Assembly: GCA_900541195.1 (NCBI GenBank)
Contig: UQIY01000001.1
Coordinates: 1-64,000, forward strand
DNA from: an uncultured Collinsella sp.
GTDB lineage: Bacteria > Actinomycetota > Coriobacteriia > Coriobacteriales > Coriobacteriaceae
DNA: 64,000 nucleotides
Reading direction: 5' to 3'
The notes below the pieces were generated by a model. That model did not search any database. It saw nothing but the letters and a program-made list of their open reading frames with translations, and had not been told where the DNA came from. A program made the translations under genes and the position numbers. Of the stretch, positions 44,208 to 53,182 are shown piece by piece. Each line of letters starts with the position of its first letter. Positions within the stretch are counted from its first letter, which is position 1.

Positions 44208-45527
44208 CTATTCCTCCTCGAGCGTGACCTTGCCGCCCAGCAGGCGGTAGTGGTCAAAGAAATCGGGATAGGACTTGTTGACGGCCTCGGCGCCGTGGAT
44301 CACAACTTCGCCAGTGGCGCGGCTCGCGGCGATGGCGGCCATCATGGCGATGCGGTGGTCGTTGTGCGAATCGACCTCGCCGCCGGTAAAGGCGTCGACA
44401 CCCTTGATGATGAGGTCGTCGCCGGCAATGCGCACCTGTGCGCCCAGTGCGGTGAGCTCGCGGGTGGTGGTGGCTAGACGGTCAGATTCCTTGATGCGCA
44501 GGCGCGCGCAGTCACGGATGAACGTGCGGCCCTGAGCCAGCGATGCCACGGCCGAGATTACGGGCACCAGGTCGGGGATGTCGTGCGCGCTCATTTCAAA
44601 GCCGGCGAGCTTGTCGGACTGCACGGTGGCGGCGTTGGTGGAGCGTACGATGCGGGCGCCAAAGCGCGAGAGCGCGGCAAGCACGTTGCGGTCGCCCTGG
44701 GCCGAGCTGAGCGACACGCCCTCGACAGTGATGGGGTCGGAGCCGATGGCGCCGGCGCACAGCCAAAAGGCGGCGTTGGACCAGTCGCCCTCGACGGCTA
44801 CGCTGCCGGGCGTGCGGTACGAGCCGCTGTTCACGCGGAAGTTCGTGACCTCGGGCTGGCCGTCCTTGGCGGGGATGCGCTCGACGTTGACCTCGACACC
44901 AAAGGCCTTCATGGCCTGGATGGTCAGGTTGATATAGGGGCGGCTCTCGATAAGGCCGATCACCTGCACGCAGGAGGGCTGGGCCAGCAGCGGGGCCGCC
45001 AGCAGCAGGCCGGAGATGTACTGCGAGCTCACGTTGCCCGGCAGGATAAAGGTGCCCGGGCGCATGCGGCCGCTTGTCTTGAGCGGAAAGCCGCCCAGAC
45101 CCTGCAGGTCGCATCCGGCGGCAATGATCTCGTCGGAGAGCGGGGAGAGGGGGCGTGCGCCCAGACGGCCCTGGCCCACAAAGGTTGCCTCTGCCCCCAG
45201 CGCGCAGGCGACGGGCAGCATAAAGCGGAGCGTGGAGCCGCTCTCGCCGCAGTCGAGCGTGCCGCCGGCAAGTGCCTTGAGCAGGCCAAACTCAATACTC
45301 TTCATAGTGGGATGGACCTGGAAGCCATCCTCGACGGTCTCGATGCGGGCGCCCAGCGCTGTGAGGCAGCGCACCGTGGCCTCGATATCGGCACAGGTCG
45401 TGTTGCAGGTCACGTGCGTCTCGCCGTTGGCAAGTGCGGCGCAGATGATGAGGCGGTGCGCCATCGACTTGGACGCAATGGCGGGAACGGTGCCCTTGAG
45501 CGGGGAGGGGGTGATGCGGGCTAGCAT
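44208..45527 (-). CDS. aroA: 3-phosphoshikimate 1-carboxyvinyltransferase (EPSP synthase)
   Basis: 439 aa. Joins phosphoenolpyruvate to shikimate 3-phosphate. SKSMAHRLIICAALA near the N-terminus, CGESGSTLRFMLPVACALG, and the C-terminal RIKESDRLATT and NDHRIAMMAA carry the substrate and PEP ligands. The CGESGSTLR form (Ser in place of the plant/enteric Asn-Ala) resembles Gram-positive type enzymes. The gene overlaps aroB by seven bases and is followed after one base by aroC. Confidence 0.97.
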   Translation of the reverse strand: MLARITPSPLKGTVPAIASKSMAHRLIICAALANGETHVTCNTTCADIEATVRCLTALGARIETVEDGFQVHPTMKSIEFGLLKALAGGTLDCGESGSTLRFMLPVACALGAEATFVGQGRLGARPLSPLSDEIIAAGCDLQGLGGFPLKTSGRMRPGTFILPGNVSSQYISGLLLAAPLLAQPSCVQVIGLIESRPYINLTIQAMKAFGVEVNVERIPAKDGQPEVTNFRVNSGSYRTPGSVAVEGDWSNAAFWLCAGAIGSDPITVEGVSLSSAQGDRNVLAALSRFGARIVRSTNAATVQSDKLAGFEMSAHDIPDLVPVISAVASLAQGRTFIRDCARLRIKESDRLATTTRELTALGAQVRIAGDDLIIKGVDAFTGGEVDSHNDHRIAMMAAIAASRATGEVVIHGAEAVNKSYPDFFDHYRLLGGKVTLEEE

Positions 45528-46627
45528 GCGGATGCGTCTCCCTTCTGGCCGAGGCCCTCGGCAATTAAATCATGGAAGGTGGAAAGCGGCGTGCGGTCGA
45601 TGCTGCAGCGGCCAATACCGTGCGGAATCACCAGGTCGATAGTGTCACCGGCGCGTTTTTTGTCGTGCAGCGCCTCGGCAAAGATGGCGTCGGCCGAAAG
45701 CTCGCAGCGGGTCTTGAGGCCATGACGGGCGCAGAGCTCCTCGATGCGACCGGGCAGCTCGGCATCGCAAATGCCGTGCAGGGCTGCGGCACGCGTGATG
45801 ATGCCCATGCCGATCGACACGCAGTTGCCGTGTCCCAGCTCAAAGTGCTCGCAGGCCTCGACGGCATGTCCGGCGCTGTGTCCAAAGTTGAGGAGCTTGC
45901 GCTGGTTGGTCTCGCGTTCGTCGGCAACGACCACGGCGCGCTTAATGTCGATATTGCGGGCGATTATGAGCGCCACGCGGGCCACGTCGCGGTTCAGCAG
46001 CTCAAGCGTGAGCGGGGTCTTCTCCAGCTCGGCGAAGAGCTCGGGGTCGGCGATCACGGCGTGCTTGACGACTTCGCCGCAGCCGTCGGCGAACTGCTCG
46101 GGCGTGAGGGTGGCAAGGCATCCCACGTCAGCGATGACAACACTTGGCTGCCAAAAGGCGCCAGCTAGGTTCTTGCCGGCAGCCAGGTCGATGGCCGTCT
46201 TGCCGCCCACCGACGAGTCCACCATAGCGAGCAGACTCGTGGGGATCTGCACAAACTTGCAGCCGCGCATGTAGGTGGCGGCCACAAAGCCGGCCACGTC
46301 GCCCACGACGCCGCCGCCGAGCGCCACGATCACGTCGGAGCGCGAAAGCTCGTGCTCGGCTACAAACTCAAGAATGGCAACGTAGGTCTCGGCGCGCTTG
46401 TGTACCTCGCCGGCCTCGAAGGTGCAAATGCTTACCTCATAGCCTGACGCCTCCAGGCTCTGCTTAACGGGCATCTGGTAGAGCGGGCCCACGTTGGTGT
46501 CCGTCACGATGACGGCGCGGGTGCCTCCGGCGGTGGCGCGAACGAGTGGCCCTGCCTGCTCCAGCAAAAACGTGCCCACGTGTACCTGGTAGGGGCGTGC
46601 GGTGTCGATATCGATGGTAATCGCCAT
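45521..46627 (-). CDS. aroB: 3-dehydroquinate synthase
   Basis: 368 aa. NAD- and divalent-metal-dependent cyclisation of DAHP to 3-dehydroquinate. GGGVVGDVAGFVAATYMRG and TSLLAMVDSSVGGKTAID bind NAD and substrate; the metal ligands are in ADGCGEVVKHA and the FGHSAGHAVE segment. Length and motif order are normal. It lies 36 bases downstream of tyrA and overlaps aroA, consistent with one operon. Confidence 0.97.
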   Translation of the reverse strand: MAITIDIDTARPYQVHVGTFLLEQAGPLVRATAGGTRAVIVTDTNVGPLYQMPVKQSLEASGYEVSICTFEAGEVHKRAETYVAILEFVAEHELSRSDVIVALGGGVVGDVAGFVAATYMRGCKFVQIPTSLLAMVDSSVGGKTAIDLAAGKNLAGAFWQPSVVIADVGCLATLTPEQFADGCGEVVKHAVIADPELFAELEKTPLTLELLNRDVARVALIIARNIDIKRAVVVADERETNQRKLLNFGHSAGHAVEACEHFELGHGNCVSIGMGIITRAAALHGICDAELPGRIEELCARHGLKTRCELSADAIFAEALHDKKRAGDTIDLVIPHGIGRCSIDRTPLSTFHDLIAEGLGQKGDASAC

Positions 46628-46663
46628 AAGCTATGGTCCTTTCGACCTGGCGTGATAGGTGGT

Positions 46664-47578
46664 CTAGTGGGCGCTCTCGTCGTCGAGTGCGCGCTTGATG
46701 CGATCGCCCTCGGCAAGGAGATTCTCAAGATAACGCTGGTCGCGGTTTTTGAGCGCACGGCTGTAGGCGCCGAGCGAATCGATCAGATGGTCGATCTCGA
46801 AGGCGAGAGCGTCGGCGTCGTCAATCATGAGCTCGGACCACATCTGCGGGTTGAGGTGTGCCACGCGCGTGAGGTCGCGGTAGCTACCGGCTGAAAAGCC
46901 GTGGTGGACCTGGGCGGTGGGGCTCTTTACGTAGGCGTTGGACACCACGTGTGCGAGCTGGCTCGTAAATGCGATCACGCGGTCGTGCTCGGCGGCGGTG
47001 GTCACGCTGAACTTGCCAAACCCCAAGGGACGCACCATCTCGCGCACCTGGCCCAAGAGCTCCAGCTTAAGGGCATCGTCTACCGCAGGCGGAACGAGCA
47101 CGAGCGGTGCGCCCTGGAACAAGTCGGCGCGGGAGTGCGCGTAGCCCGAGAACTGGGTGCCCGCCATGGGGTGTGCGCCCACAAAGTAAAAGCCGTGCTC
47201 TTGTGCGAGCTCAAAGGCACGCTCGCACACAATGCCCTTGACGCCCACGGTGTCGATTACCACGGGGCCCATGATGGCTTCGGTGTCGGTGGCGTCGGCG
47301 AGCGCCTGGGCGTGGGCCTCGAGCCACTCGATGCATGCCTCGGGATAGCAGGCAAGGACGATGATGTCGCACTTGCCGAGCGTCTCGTCGTTGAGCTCGC
47401 CGGCGACGGTACCCATGCTGGCGGCCGTCATCACGTCATCGTCGGGGTCCCAGGCAAGCACGCGAACGCCCGCCTGCGCATAGCCGCGGGCAAAGCTGCC
47501 GCCGATGAGGCCCAGGCCCACGATGCCGGCGCACTTGGGTCCACCCTGGTTGACGCGTGCGTTTCTCACCGTACCCAT
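46664..47578 (-). CDS. tyrA: Prephenate dehydrogenase
   Basis: 304 aa. Oxidises prephenate to 4-hydroxyphenylpyruvate for tyrosine. The NAD-binding CAGIVGLGLIGGSFARG motif, HPMAGTQFSGY with the catalytic His region, and the all-helical C-terminal dimerisation domain (SAGSYRDLTRVAHLNPQMWS) are present. No ACT domain or chorismate mutase is attached, so the mutase of PheA probably supplies prephenate to both branches. The start follows AGGAGTAACCC, four bases after the aroF stop. Confidence 0.95.
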   Translation of the reverse strand: MGTVRNARVNQGGPKCAGIVGLGLIGGSFARGYAQAGVRVLAWDPDDDVMTAASMGTVAGELNDETLGKCDIIVLACYPEACIEWLEAHAQALADATDTEAIMGPVVIDTVGVKGIVCERAFELAQEHGFYFVGAHPMAGTQFSGYAHSRADLFQGAPLVLVPPAVDDALKLELLGQVREMVRPLGFGKFSVTTAAEHDRVIAFTSQLAHVVSNAYVKSPTAQVHHGFSAGSYRDLTRVAHLNPQMWSELMIDDADALAFEIDHLIDSLGAYSRALKNRDQRYLENLLAEGDRIKRALDDESAH

Positions 47579-47581
47579 GGG

Positions 47582-48607
47582 TTACTCCTGAACGGTCTCT
47601 TGGCAGACGACCTCGCGGATGGCGCGGATGCGGCGCATGGTGTCGTCGAACTGGTCGGGGGTGAGGGCCTGAGCACCGTCGGACCAAGCGTGGCTCGGGT
47701 CGTCGTGGACCTCGATCTCCAGACCGTTGGCGCCGCAGGCAGTCGCGGCGAGCGCCATGGGCTCGACATAGCGGGTGTAGCCGGTGGCGTGGCTGGGGTC
47801 GGCGACGACGGGCAGGTGCGATAGGTGGTGCAGCACCGGCACGGCGTTGAGGTCGAAGGTGTTGCGGGTGCGGGTCTCGAAGGTGCGAATGCCGCGCTCG
47901 CACAGGATGACGTTGTCGTTGCCCTCGCTCATGATGTACTCGGCAGCCATGAGCAACTCGTCGACGGTGCCGGACATGCCGCGCTTGAGCAGGACCGGGG
48001 TCTTGGTCTTGCCGACCTCCTTGAGCAGGGGGAAGTTCTGCGCGTTGCGGGCGCCGATCTGCATGACGTCGATCTTCTTATCCAAGAAGACCTGCACGTC
48101 GCGCGGGTCCATGATCTCGGTGACGATCGGCATGTCGAGCTCGGCGGATGCCTCGCATAGCAGGTCCAGGCCGGCGGGACCCATGCCCTGGTAGGCGTAA
48201 GGGGAGGTGCGGGGCTTGTAGGCGCCACCGCGCAGCATCGTGGCGCCGGCGGCCTTTACGCGGCGTGCGACGCGAATGAGGTTTTCGCCCTCGACGGAGC
48301 AGGGTCCGGCGATGACCTGGAACTGGTCGCCGCCGATCTTGACGCCGTGGCCGCAGTCGATGACGGAGTCCTCAGGGTGGAACTTGCGGTTGGCACGCTT
48401 AAAGGGCTCGGAGACGCGCTGCACGCGCTCGACGACATCCATGGACTCGAGCAAGAACGGGTCGATCTTGGTCGTATCGCCCACCAGGCCGATGATGGTC
48501 TCGTTCTCGCCGCGCGAGACGTCGGTCTTGAGACCCTTCTTCTCAATCCAGCTGACGATATGGCCGACGGCCTCGTCGCTGGCGCTCTGCTTTAAAATCG
48601 CAATCAT
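47582..48607 (-). CDS. aroF: 3-deoxy-7-phosphoheptulonate (DAHP) synthase, type I-beta with ferredoxin-like regulatory domain
   Basis: 341 aa. First step of the shikimate pathway from PEP and erythrose 4-phosphate. Residues 1-70 form the ferredoxin-like regulatory domain (MIAILKQSASDEAVGHIVSW), seen in enzymes feedback-inhibited by Tyr or Phe. The TIM-barrel part has VIAGPCSVEG, MLRGGAYKPRTSPYAYQG, IGARNAQNFPLL and VVADPSHATGYT with the metal ligands. ATG 48607 follows GAGGTGAGAGG. It leads the operon and is preceded by a leader with a terminator-like hairpin, suggesting attenuation. Confidence 0.96.
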   Translation of the reverse strand: MIAILKQSASDEAVGHIVSWIEKKGLKTDVSRGENETIIGLVGDTTKIDPFLLESMDVVERVQRVSEPFKRANRKFHPEDSVIDCGHGVKIGGDQFQVIAGPCSVEGENLIRVARRVKAAGATMLRGGAYKPRTSPYAYQGMGPAGLDLLCEASAELDMPIVTEIMDPRDVQVFLDKKIDVMQIGARNAQNFPLLKEVGKTKTPVLLKRGMSGTVDELLMAAEYIMSEGNDNVILCERGIRTFETRTRNTFDLNAVPVLHHLSHLPVVADPSHATGYTRYVEPMALAATACGANGLEIEVHDDPSHAWSDGAQALTPDQFDDTMRRIRAIREVVCQETVQE

Positions 48608-48617
48608 GGTGTGCCTC

Positions 48618-48695
48618 TCACCTCGATGGATAGCTCTTGCAAAAACGGCCCGCATCGCGAGCCGTTATGCATCGCGAGCCGTTATATATGTGCAT
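48618..48695 (-). promoter_or_regulatory. aroF leader: possible leader peptide with tandem repeat and attenuator hairpin
   Basis: On the minus strand a 25-codon ORF begins MHIYNGSRCITARDAGRFCK and ends at the aroF ribosome site; it contains two Tyr and one Phe codon. Within it a 17-base unit is tandemly repeated (48669-48685 and 48652-48668), and AACGGC (48666-48661) pairs with GCCGTT (48649-48644) followed by TTT, a weak terminator shape. The remaining upstream gap to 48826 holds a minus-strand TATAAA near 48705, a possible promoter. Confidence 0.4.
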
Positions 48696-48785
48696 GAGAG
48701 TTTATACTAATTGTTTCACTTTTGCGTTCTAAGGTGAGCCTCTGCGCCGTGTCTCCCACGTAATTGCAAAGCTTTTTCTATTCTT

Positions 48786-48815
48786 TTGTTAGCCCGTGGC
48801 GCACTTGGGTATAAT
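48786..48815 (+). promoter_or_regulatory. Promoter of tRNA-Arg(CCG)
   Basis: TTGTTA (48786-48791), 18 bases, then a perfect TATAAT (48810-48815), placed 11 bases before the tRNA. Confidence 0.75.
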
Positions 48816-48826
48816 GCCAACCGTTC

Positions 48827-48900
48827 GCCCTATTAGCTCAGGGGATTAGAGCGTCTGCCTCCGGAGCAGAAGGCCGTTGGTTCGAATCCAACATGGGGCA
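48827..48900 (+). tRNA. tRNA-Arg (anticodon CCG), CCA not encoded
   Basis: Acceptor GCCCTAT pairs with ATGGGGC; D-arm TTAGCTCAGGGGATTAGAGC; anticodon stem TCTGC/GCAGA with loop CTCCGGA giving CCG; T-arm GTTGG TTCGAAT CCAAC. The 3' end is followed by CCC rather than CCA. Confidence 0.97.
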
Positions 48901-48913
48901 CCCTCGAACGTAA

Positions 48914-48947
48914 GACCGTCCGAACCTCGCATGGTCCGGGCGGTTTT
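48914..48947 (+). terminator. Intrinsic terminator after tRNA-Arg(CCG)
   Basis: ACCGTCCGAACC pairs with GGTCCGGGCGGT (one mismatch, one wobble) around TCGCAT and is followed by TTTTCTT. It lies just before the P-type ATPase start, which therefore may depend on readthrough or a hidden promoter. Confidence 0.8.
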
Positions 48948-48966
48948 CTTATACCGACGCGACGTG

Positions 48967-51717
48967 ATGGGACAAGGTATGGCAGCAACGGATATCGAGC
49001 ACGGACTCTCGACCGCCGAGGTCGAGGAGCGCATCGCCGCCGGTAAGATCAACCGCAACATGGAACTCAAGACCACGTCGGTCCGCGAGCTCATCATCGA
49101 GAACCTCTGCACGCTGTTTAACTTGATCAACGTGGTTTTGGCGATTTTGGTGTTGCTGACCGGTTCGTTTAAGAACCTGACGTTCCTGTTCGTGGTGTTC
49201 TTGAACGCGGCAATTGGCGTCATCCAGTCCATGCGCTCCAAGCGGATGGTCGATAAGCTTACGCTGCTCACCTCTAAGAAGGCCATCGCGGTGCGCGACG
49301 GCGCCGAGGTAGAGCTCGACCTGGACCAGATCGTGCTCGACGATATCATTCGCCTGGGGCGCGGTGACCAGATTCCCGCCGACGCCGTGGTGGTGTCGGG
49401 TGAGGCACTCGTGAACGAGAGCCTGCTGACGGGCGAGAGCGATCTCATCAAAAAGCAGCCCGGCTCCGAGCTCATGAGCGGCAGCTTTATCGACTCGGGC
49501 CTGCTGCGCGCCCGCGTGATCCATGTTGGCGCCGACAACTACGTGGCCAAGATCAACAACGAGGCCAAGTACGTCAAAAAGGTCAATTCCGAGATCATGA
49601 ATGCGCTCAACACCATCGTGCGCTTTGCGAGCCTCATTATGATTCCGCTCGGCCTGGCGCTCTTTGCCTCGAGTGTGAGCGAGCTGTGGGATGCCGCCGG
49701 TACGCCGGGCGATAGCGCGCTTTCGTGGTGTTTTTCCGAGCTGCTTGCCGGTCGCGTGCCTTCGTCGGCGCTGCTGTCTACGGTGGGCGCTCTTTTGGGC
49801 ATGATTCCGCAGGGCCTGGTGCTGCTGACTTCGTCGGTGCTTGCCATCGCCACGGTGCGTCTGGCGCGCCGCAAGGTACTCGCGCAGCAGCTCTACTGTA
49901 TCGAGACGCTCGCGCGCGTCGACGTGCTGTGCCTGGACAAGACGGGCACCATTACCTCGGGCCGTATGGAGGTCGAGGGTACCTACCCGCTGCCTGTTGA
50001 GGGCGTTGGCTTTGGCGCGGACTCGGACGAGGCAGCTGTCCCCGTCGAGACCACGGTCCTGGATTTTGCGCTCGCCAACGTGGCGCGTGCCACCTCGGCA
50101 GACGCCAACGAGACCTGTCAGGCGCTGCTCAACTATTACGCTGACCGCCCGGTCGAGGTTTCCGAGCCGCTGGCGGTCATTCCGTTCTCTTCGTCCAAAA
50201 AGTGGAGCGGCGCCTCGTTTGCGCAGGGCTCCTATGTGATGGGCGCAGCGCAATTTGTGCTTTCGGAGCGCGTCTTTGCGCAGGTCGAGAATCGTGTGGC
50301 CGAGCTTGCCGACACCTGCCGCGTGCTTGTTGTGGCCCGTGTGGACGGCTTTACGCCCGACGGCGATATGGCGGGCGAGGCCGAGCCCGTCGGCTTTGTG
50401 ACCATTCGCGACGAGATCCGCTCCTCGGCCGCCGAGACCATCGGCTACTTTAACGAGCAGGGCGTGACCCTCAACGTGATCAGCGGCGACGACCCACGCA
50501 CGGTGTCGTCGATTGCGCGCGTGGTGGGCGTTCCGGGGGCCGATGCCTACGTCGACGCCACGACGCTCGATACGCCGTCCAAGATTGATGCGGCGGTTGA
50601 CCGCTATCACGTCTTTGGTCGCGTGACCCCGCAACAGAAGCGCGAACTCGTGCAGGCGCTCAAGCGTCGCGACCATACCGTTGCCATGACGGGCGACGGC
50701 GTCAACGACGTGCTGGCGCTCAAGGAAGCCGACTGTTCCGTGGCCATGGCCGCCGGTTCCGATGCCGCGCGCAACGTGGCCGAAATCGTGCTGGTCGACA
50801 ACGATTTTGCCTCGATGCCCGCCGTGGTGGCCGAGGGCCGTCGCTCCATCAACAACCTGCAGCGCTCTGCGGCGCTGTTTCTGACCAAGACGCTGTTCTC
50901 GATGGGCTTGGCGGCACTGTGTATCGCGTTTCCGCCGTATCCCTTCGAGCCGATCCAGATGACGCTCATCAATTTCTTCTGCATCGGCGCGCCGGGCTTT
51001 GTGCTGGGTTTGGAGCCCAACAACGCCCGCGTGAAGGGGTCATTCTTGACCAACGTGCTCAAGCGTGCGCTGCCGGCGTCGCTGGCGGTTATTATGGCTG
51101 CGGCGCTCGATATCTTTGTGGCGCGCGTGTTTGGCTTTAACCAGCTCACGCTTTCGACCATGTGCCTGCTTACGTCGTGTGCGGCGAGCGTGAGCCTGAT
51201 CTGGCGCATCTCACAGCCGTTCACTCCCTTGCGCGTGGTGCTCTTTGTATTTGTCGTCGTCGGCATCTTGGCGGGTGTTATCGGATTCCCGGAGCTGCTG
51301 TCCATCGCTAATCTTTCGACGGGCGAGGCCGTTATCTTGCTGGCGATCGTCGTCTTTACCTGCACGGTGTTCTTTAAGCTCGCCACGATGATGGATTCGC
51401 TTAAGCCGCGCCGTCGCCATGCTGCCACTGGCTTTGGCCGTGGCGTTCGCGTCCGTCTGGGTCGCGGTGGCGGCAAGGTGAGCTCGACGGGCTCGACGGC
51501 CCAGCGTTTTGCCAAGCGCGTCGCCGCCGATATGGCGCAGCGCCGTAAGGAGCGCACCGCTCGCGAGGCCGAGGTTCGCGCGCTCGAGGGTGTGGAAAAG
51601 GCCCAGCCCAAGAAAAAGAAAGGTGCGGGCACCAAACGTTCGCAGGTGACCAAGTCCGCCCAGGGCATTAAGGTCTCGATGCCGAGCAAAAAGAAAAAGC
51701 CTGCAAAGAAGGCCTAG
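48967..51717 (+). CDS. CtpE-like P-type cation-transporting ATPase
   Basis: About 916 aa. P-type hallmarks: LLTGESD, the phosphorylation site CLDKTGTIT (Asp324), ATP-binding regions, and MTGDGVNDVLALKEADCSVAMA (near 575-596). The membrane segment before the phosphorylation site reads MIPQGLVLLTSSVLAIATV, close to the PEGL form of mycobacterial CtpE, a calcium/cation importer required for growth in low calcium, so Ca2+ is a reasonable but unproven substrate. The C-terminal 100 residues are a soluble Arg/Lys-rich tail (several KKKK runs), absent from typical homologues. The start is uncertain: ATG 48967 and ATG 48979 are both possible and neither has a strong ribosome site. Confidence 0.9.
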   Translation: MGQGMAATDIEHGLSTAEVEERIAAGKINRNMELKTTSVRELIIENLCTLFNLINVVLAILVLLTGSFKNLTFLFVVFLNAAIGVIQSMRSKRMVDKLTLLTSKKAIAVRDGAEVELDLDQIVLDDIIRLGRGDQIPADAVVVSGEALVNESLLTGESDLIKKQPGSELMSGSFIDSGLLRARVIHVGADNYVAKINNEAKYVKKVNSEIMNALNTIVRFASLIMIPLGLALFASSVSELWDAAGTPGDSALSWCFSELLAGRVPSSALLSTVGALLGMIPQGLVLLTSSVLAIATVRLARRKVLAQQLYCIETLARVDVLCLDKTGTITSGRMEVEGTYPLPVEGVGFGADSDEAAVPVETTVLDFALANVARATSADANETCQALLNYYADRPVEVSEPLAVIPFSSSKKWSGASFAQGSYVMGAAQFVLSERVFAQVENRVAELADTCRVLVVARVDGFTPDGDMAGEAEPVGFVTIRDEIRSSAAETIGYFNEQGVTLNVISGDDPRTVSSIARVVGVPGADAYVDATTLDTPSKIDAAVDRYHVFGRVTPQQKRELVQALKRRDHTVAMTGDGVNDVLALKEADCSVAMAAGSDAARNVAEIVLVDNDFASMPAVVAEGRRSINNLQRSAALFLTKTLFSMGLAALCIAFPPYPFEPIQMTLINFFCIGAPGFVLGLEPNNARVKGSFLTNVLKRALPASLAVIMAAALDIFVARVFGFNQLTLSTMCLLTSCAASVSLIWRISQPFTPLRVVLFVFVVVGILAGVIGFPELLSIANLSTGEAVILLAIVVFTCTVFFKLATMMDSLKPRRRHAATGFGRGVRVRLGRGGGKVSSTGSTAQRFAKRVAADMAQRRKERTAREAEVRALEGVEKAQPKKKKGAGTKRSQVTKSAQGIKVSMPSKKKKPAKKA

Positions 51718-51730
51718 CCCCAGTTGCCCC

Positions 51731-51814
51731 GGGGATGATTTTTCTGGGACGGGGATTAAAAAATCATTGTGTACCTAATGATTTTTTAATCCCCGTCCCA
51801 GAAAAATCATCCCC
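51731..51814. repeat. Perfect 38-bp inverted repeat with GGGACGGGG core
   Basis: Arms 51731-51768 and 51777-51814 are exact complements around the 8-base loop GTGTACCT. The arm contains CTGGGACGGGGATTAAAAAA, sharing GGGACGGGG with the palindrome at 42968-43094. It lies in the 205-bp gap between convergent-free genes and could also terminate transcription. The rest of the gap (51815-51922) has no feature I recognise. Confidence 0.9.
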
Positions 51815-51922
51815 CCAAAAAGACTACCCTGGCGATGTTGAATTGGTGCCTTGCCCCTGTGGGGGCGTGGCGATGCTATGCTCTAACTTCGACTGTATGA
51901 ATTGCTCCGAAAAGAGGAAGCC

Positions 51923-53077
51923 GTGATCTGCCCGCATTGCCTTAAGACCATAGAGGACGGCGCCTCGTTCTGCCCCTATTGCAACGCATACGTTGGTCCG
52001 GGCGACGGTCCCGAGCATACCGAGTTCGTATTCTGCGATGGTTGTGGCGCACGCCTGTCCCCGCATGATCGCACCTGTCCCAAGTGCGGGCGCCCCGCCC
52101 CGGGCATCCTTTCCAAAGACGCGGCTGCATCCGATCTGGCAGCAGGCCGCACGGCCGGCTTTCCGCGCTTGACGCAGGAGCAGATCGATACCGAGGTGCC
52201 CCATGCGCCGGCCTCTGCCGCCGCGGTGCTCTCGGATGCCGCCGACCCCAACGAGACCTGCGTGCTGCCTGCCTTCGATAAGGACTTTGGCATCCCCAAG
52301 GTCGATATCCCCACACCGGTGTCCCTGCGCGATGATGTCCAGCCCAAAAAGCAAAAGGCCAAGCGCAAGGTCCATCCCGACGAGGATGCCTATCACAAGC
52401 ACAAGCGCCATATCCCCAAACCGCTTATCGTCATCGCGGTGCTCGCCGCCGTGTGCGGTGGTGCGTATTGGTTTGTGACTGCCGATCCTATGGGCGTCAT
52501 GCCCGGCTTCTACGATCAGTTTGGCCGGGCCGCCAAGACCACCTTCCCGTCGCGCCAAAAGGGCGAGGCCACCGAGAAAGAGTCCAAGCAAGAGGATGCG
52601 TCCGAGGTCGTTCAGGAGGAGACCATCTTAACCGACGACCAGCTCTACGCCAGGCTCGATGGCCTGTACCAGACCATCGTGTCGTACAGCGACGATGATC
52701 AGATCGGCGAGGTCATCGATTCGTTTAATAACGGCTATCTGCGTACGCCGCTCTCCACCCGCCAGGAGTTGTCGCAGAGCGCTTATGCCCTGCGCGATCA
52801 GATTAAAAAGACCCAGGATGAGCTCAATAACCTCAAGGTTCAGGACGACACCGTCTATGCGGAGGACATCGATCATCTAAAGCAGCTTGCCCAGTGGATG
52901 TACGAGCGTGTCGACGTGATCTGCCAGAGCTGGGATATCTCGCTGTCCATTCCCGACGGCGAGTCGCTGAGCGCCCGTCAGAGCGAGATCCTGGCGCCCA
53001 TCGCACAAGGCGGCAACAGCGCGCTTAACCAGTACGACGCCAACGTGAGCGCATGGAGACCGCAGCAACGTTCGTAA
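51923..53077 (+). CDS. Zinc-ribbon membrane-anchored protein of unknown function
   Basis: 384 aa from GTG 51923, after AAGAGGAAGCC. Residues 1-65 hold two zinc-ribbon knuckle pairs: CPHC and CPYC, then CDGC and CPKC. A Lys-rich stretch precedes a single membrane helix near residue 165-185 (PLIVIAVLAAVCGGAYWF), so the zinc part is cytosolic and the C-terminal 200 residues are outside. The outer part is acidic and helical (QLYARLDGLYQTIV and later ALRDQIKKTQDELNNL). Such proteins are common and uncharacterised in Coriobacteriia. Its neighbours downstream are a cyclophilin and a TPR protein, which gives no specific role. Confidence 0.75.
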   Translation: MICPHCLKTIEDGASFCPYCNAYVGPGDGPEHTEFVFCDGCGARLSPHDRTCPKCGRPAPGILSKDAAASDLAAGRTAGFPRLTQEQIDTEVPHAPASAAAVLSDAADPNETCVLPAFDKDFGIPKVDIPTPVSLRDDVQPKKQKAKRKVHPDEDAYHKHKRHIPKPLIVIAVLAAVCGGAYWFVTADPMGVMPGFYDQFGRAAKTTFPSRQKGEATEKESKQEDASEVVQEETILTDDQLYARLDGLYQTIVSYSDDDQIGEVIDSFNNGYLRTPLSTRQELSQSAYALRDQIKKTQDELNNLKVQDDTVYAEDIDHLKQLAQWMYERVDVICQSWDISLSIPDGESLSARQSEILAPIAQGGNSALNQYDANVSAWRPQQRS

Positions 53078-53113
53078 TTTGTTGCCCTCCGGCGGCATAA
53101 CCTGCGTGCGCAA

Positions 53114-53143
53114 TTGATGGAAGCCCGTGCTTATTGCTACAAT
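53114..53143 (+). promoter_or_regulatory. Candidate promoter of the cyclophilin gene
   Basis: TTGATG (53114-53119), 18 bases, TACAAT (53138-53143), 39 bases ahead of the ATG. Both hexamers are one or two changes from consensus. Confidence 0.55.
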
Positions 53144-53182
53144 TTGACCAAATATGCTTTAAACGCACGAGGAAGGAACCAC

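Noticed and set aside
48652..48685. CRISPR-like direct repeat
   Set aside because: Only two adjacent 17-base copies without a spacer; better explained as a tandem duplication in the aroF leader. No CRISPR array or cas gene occurs in the window.
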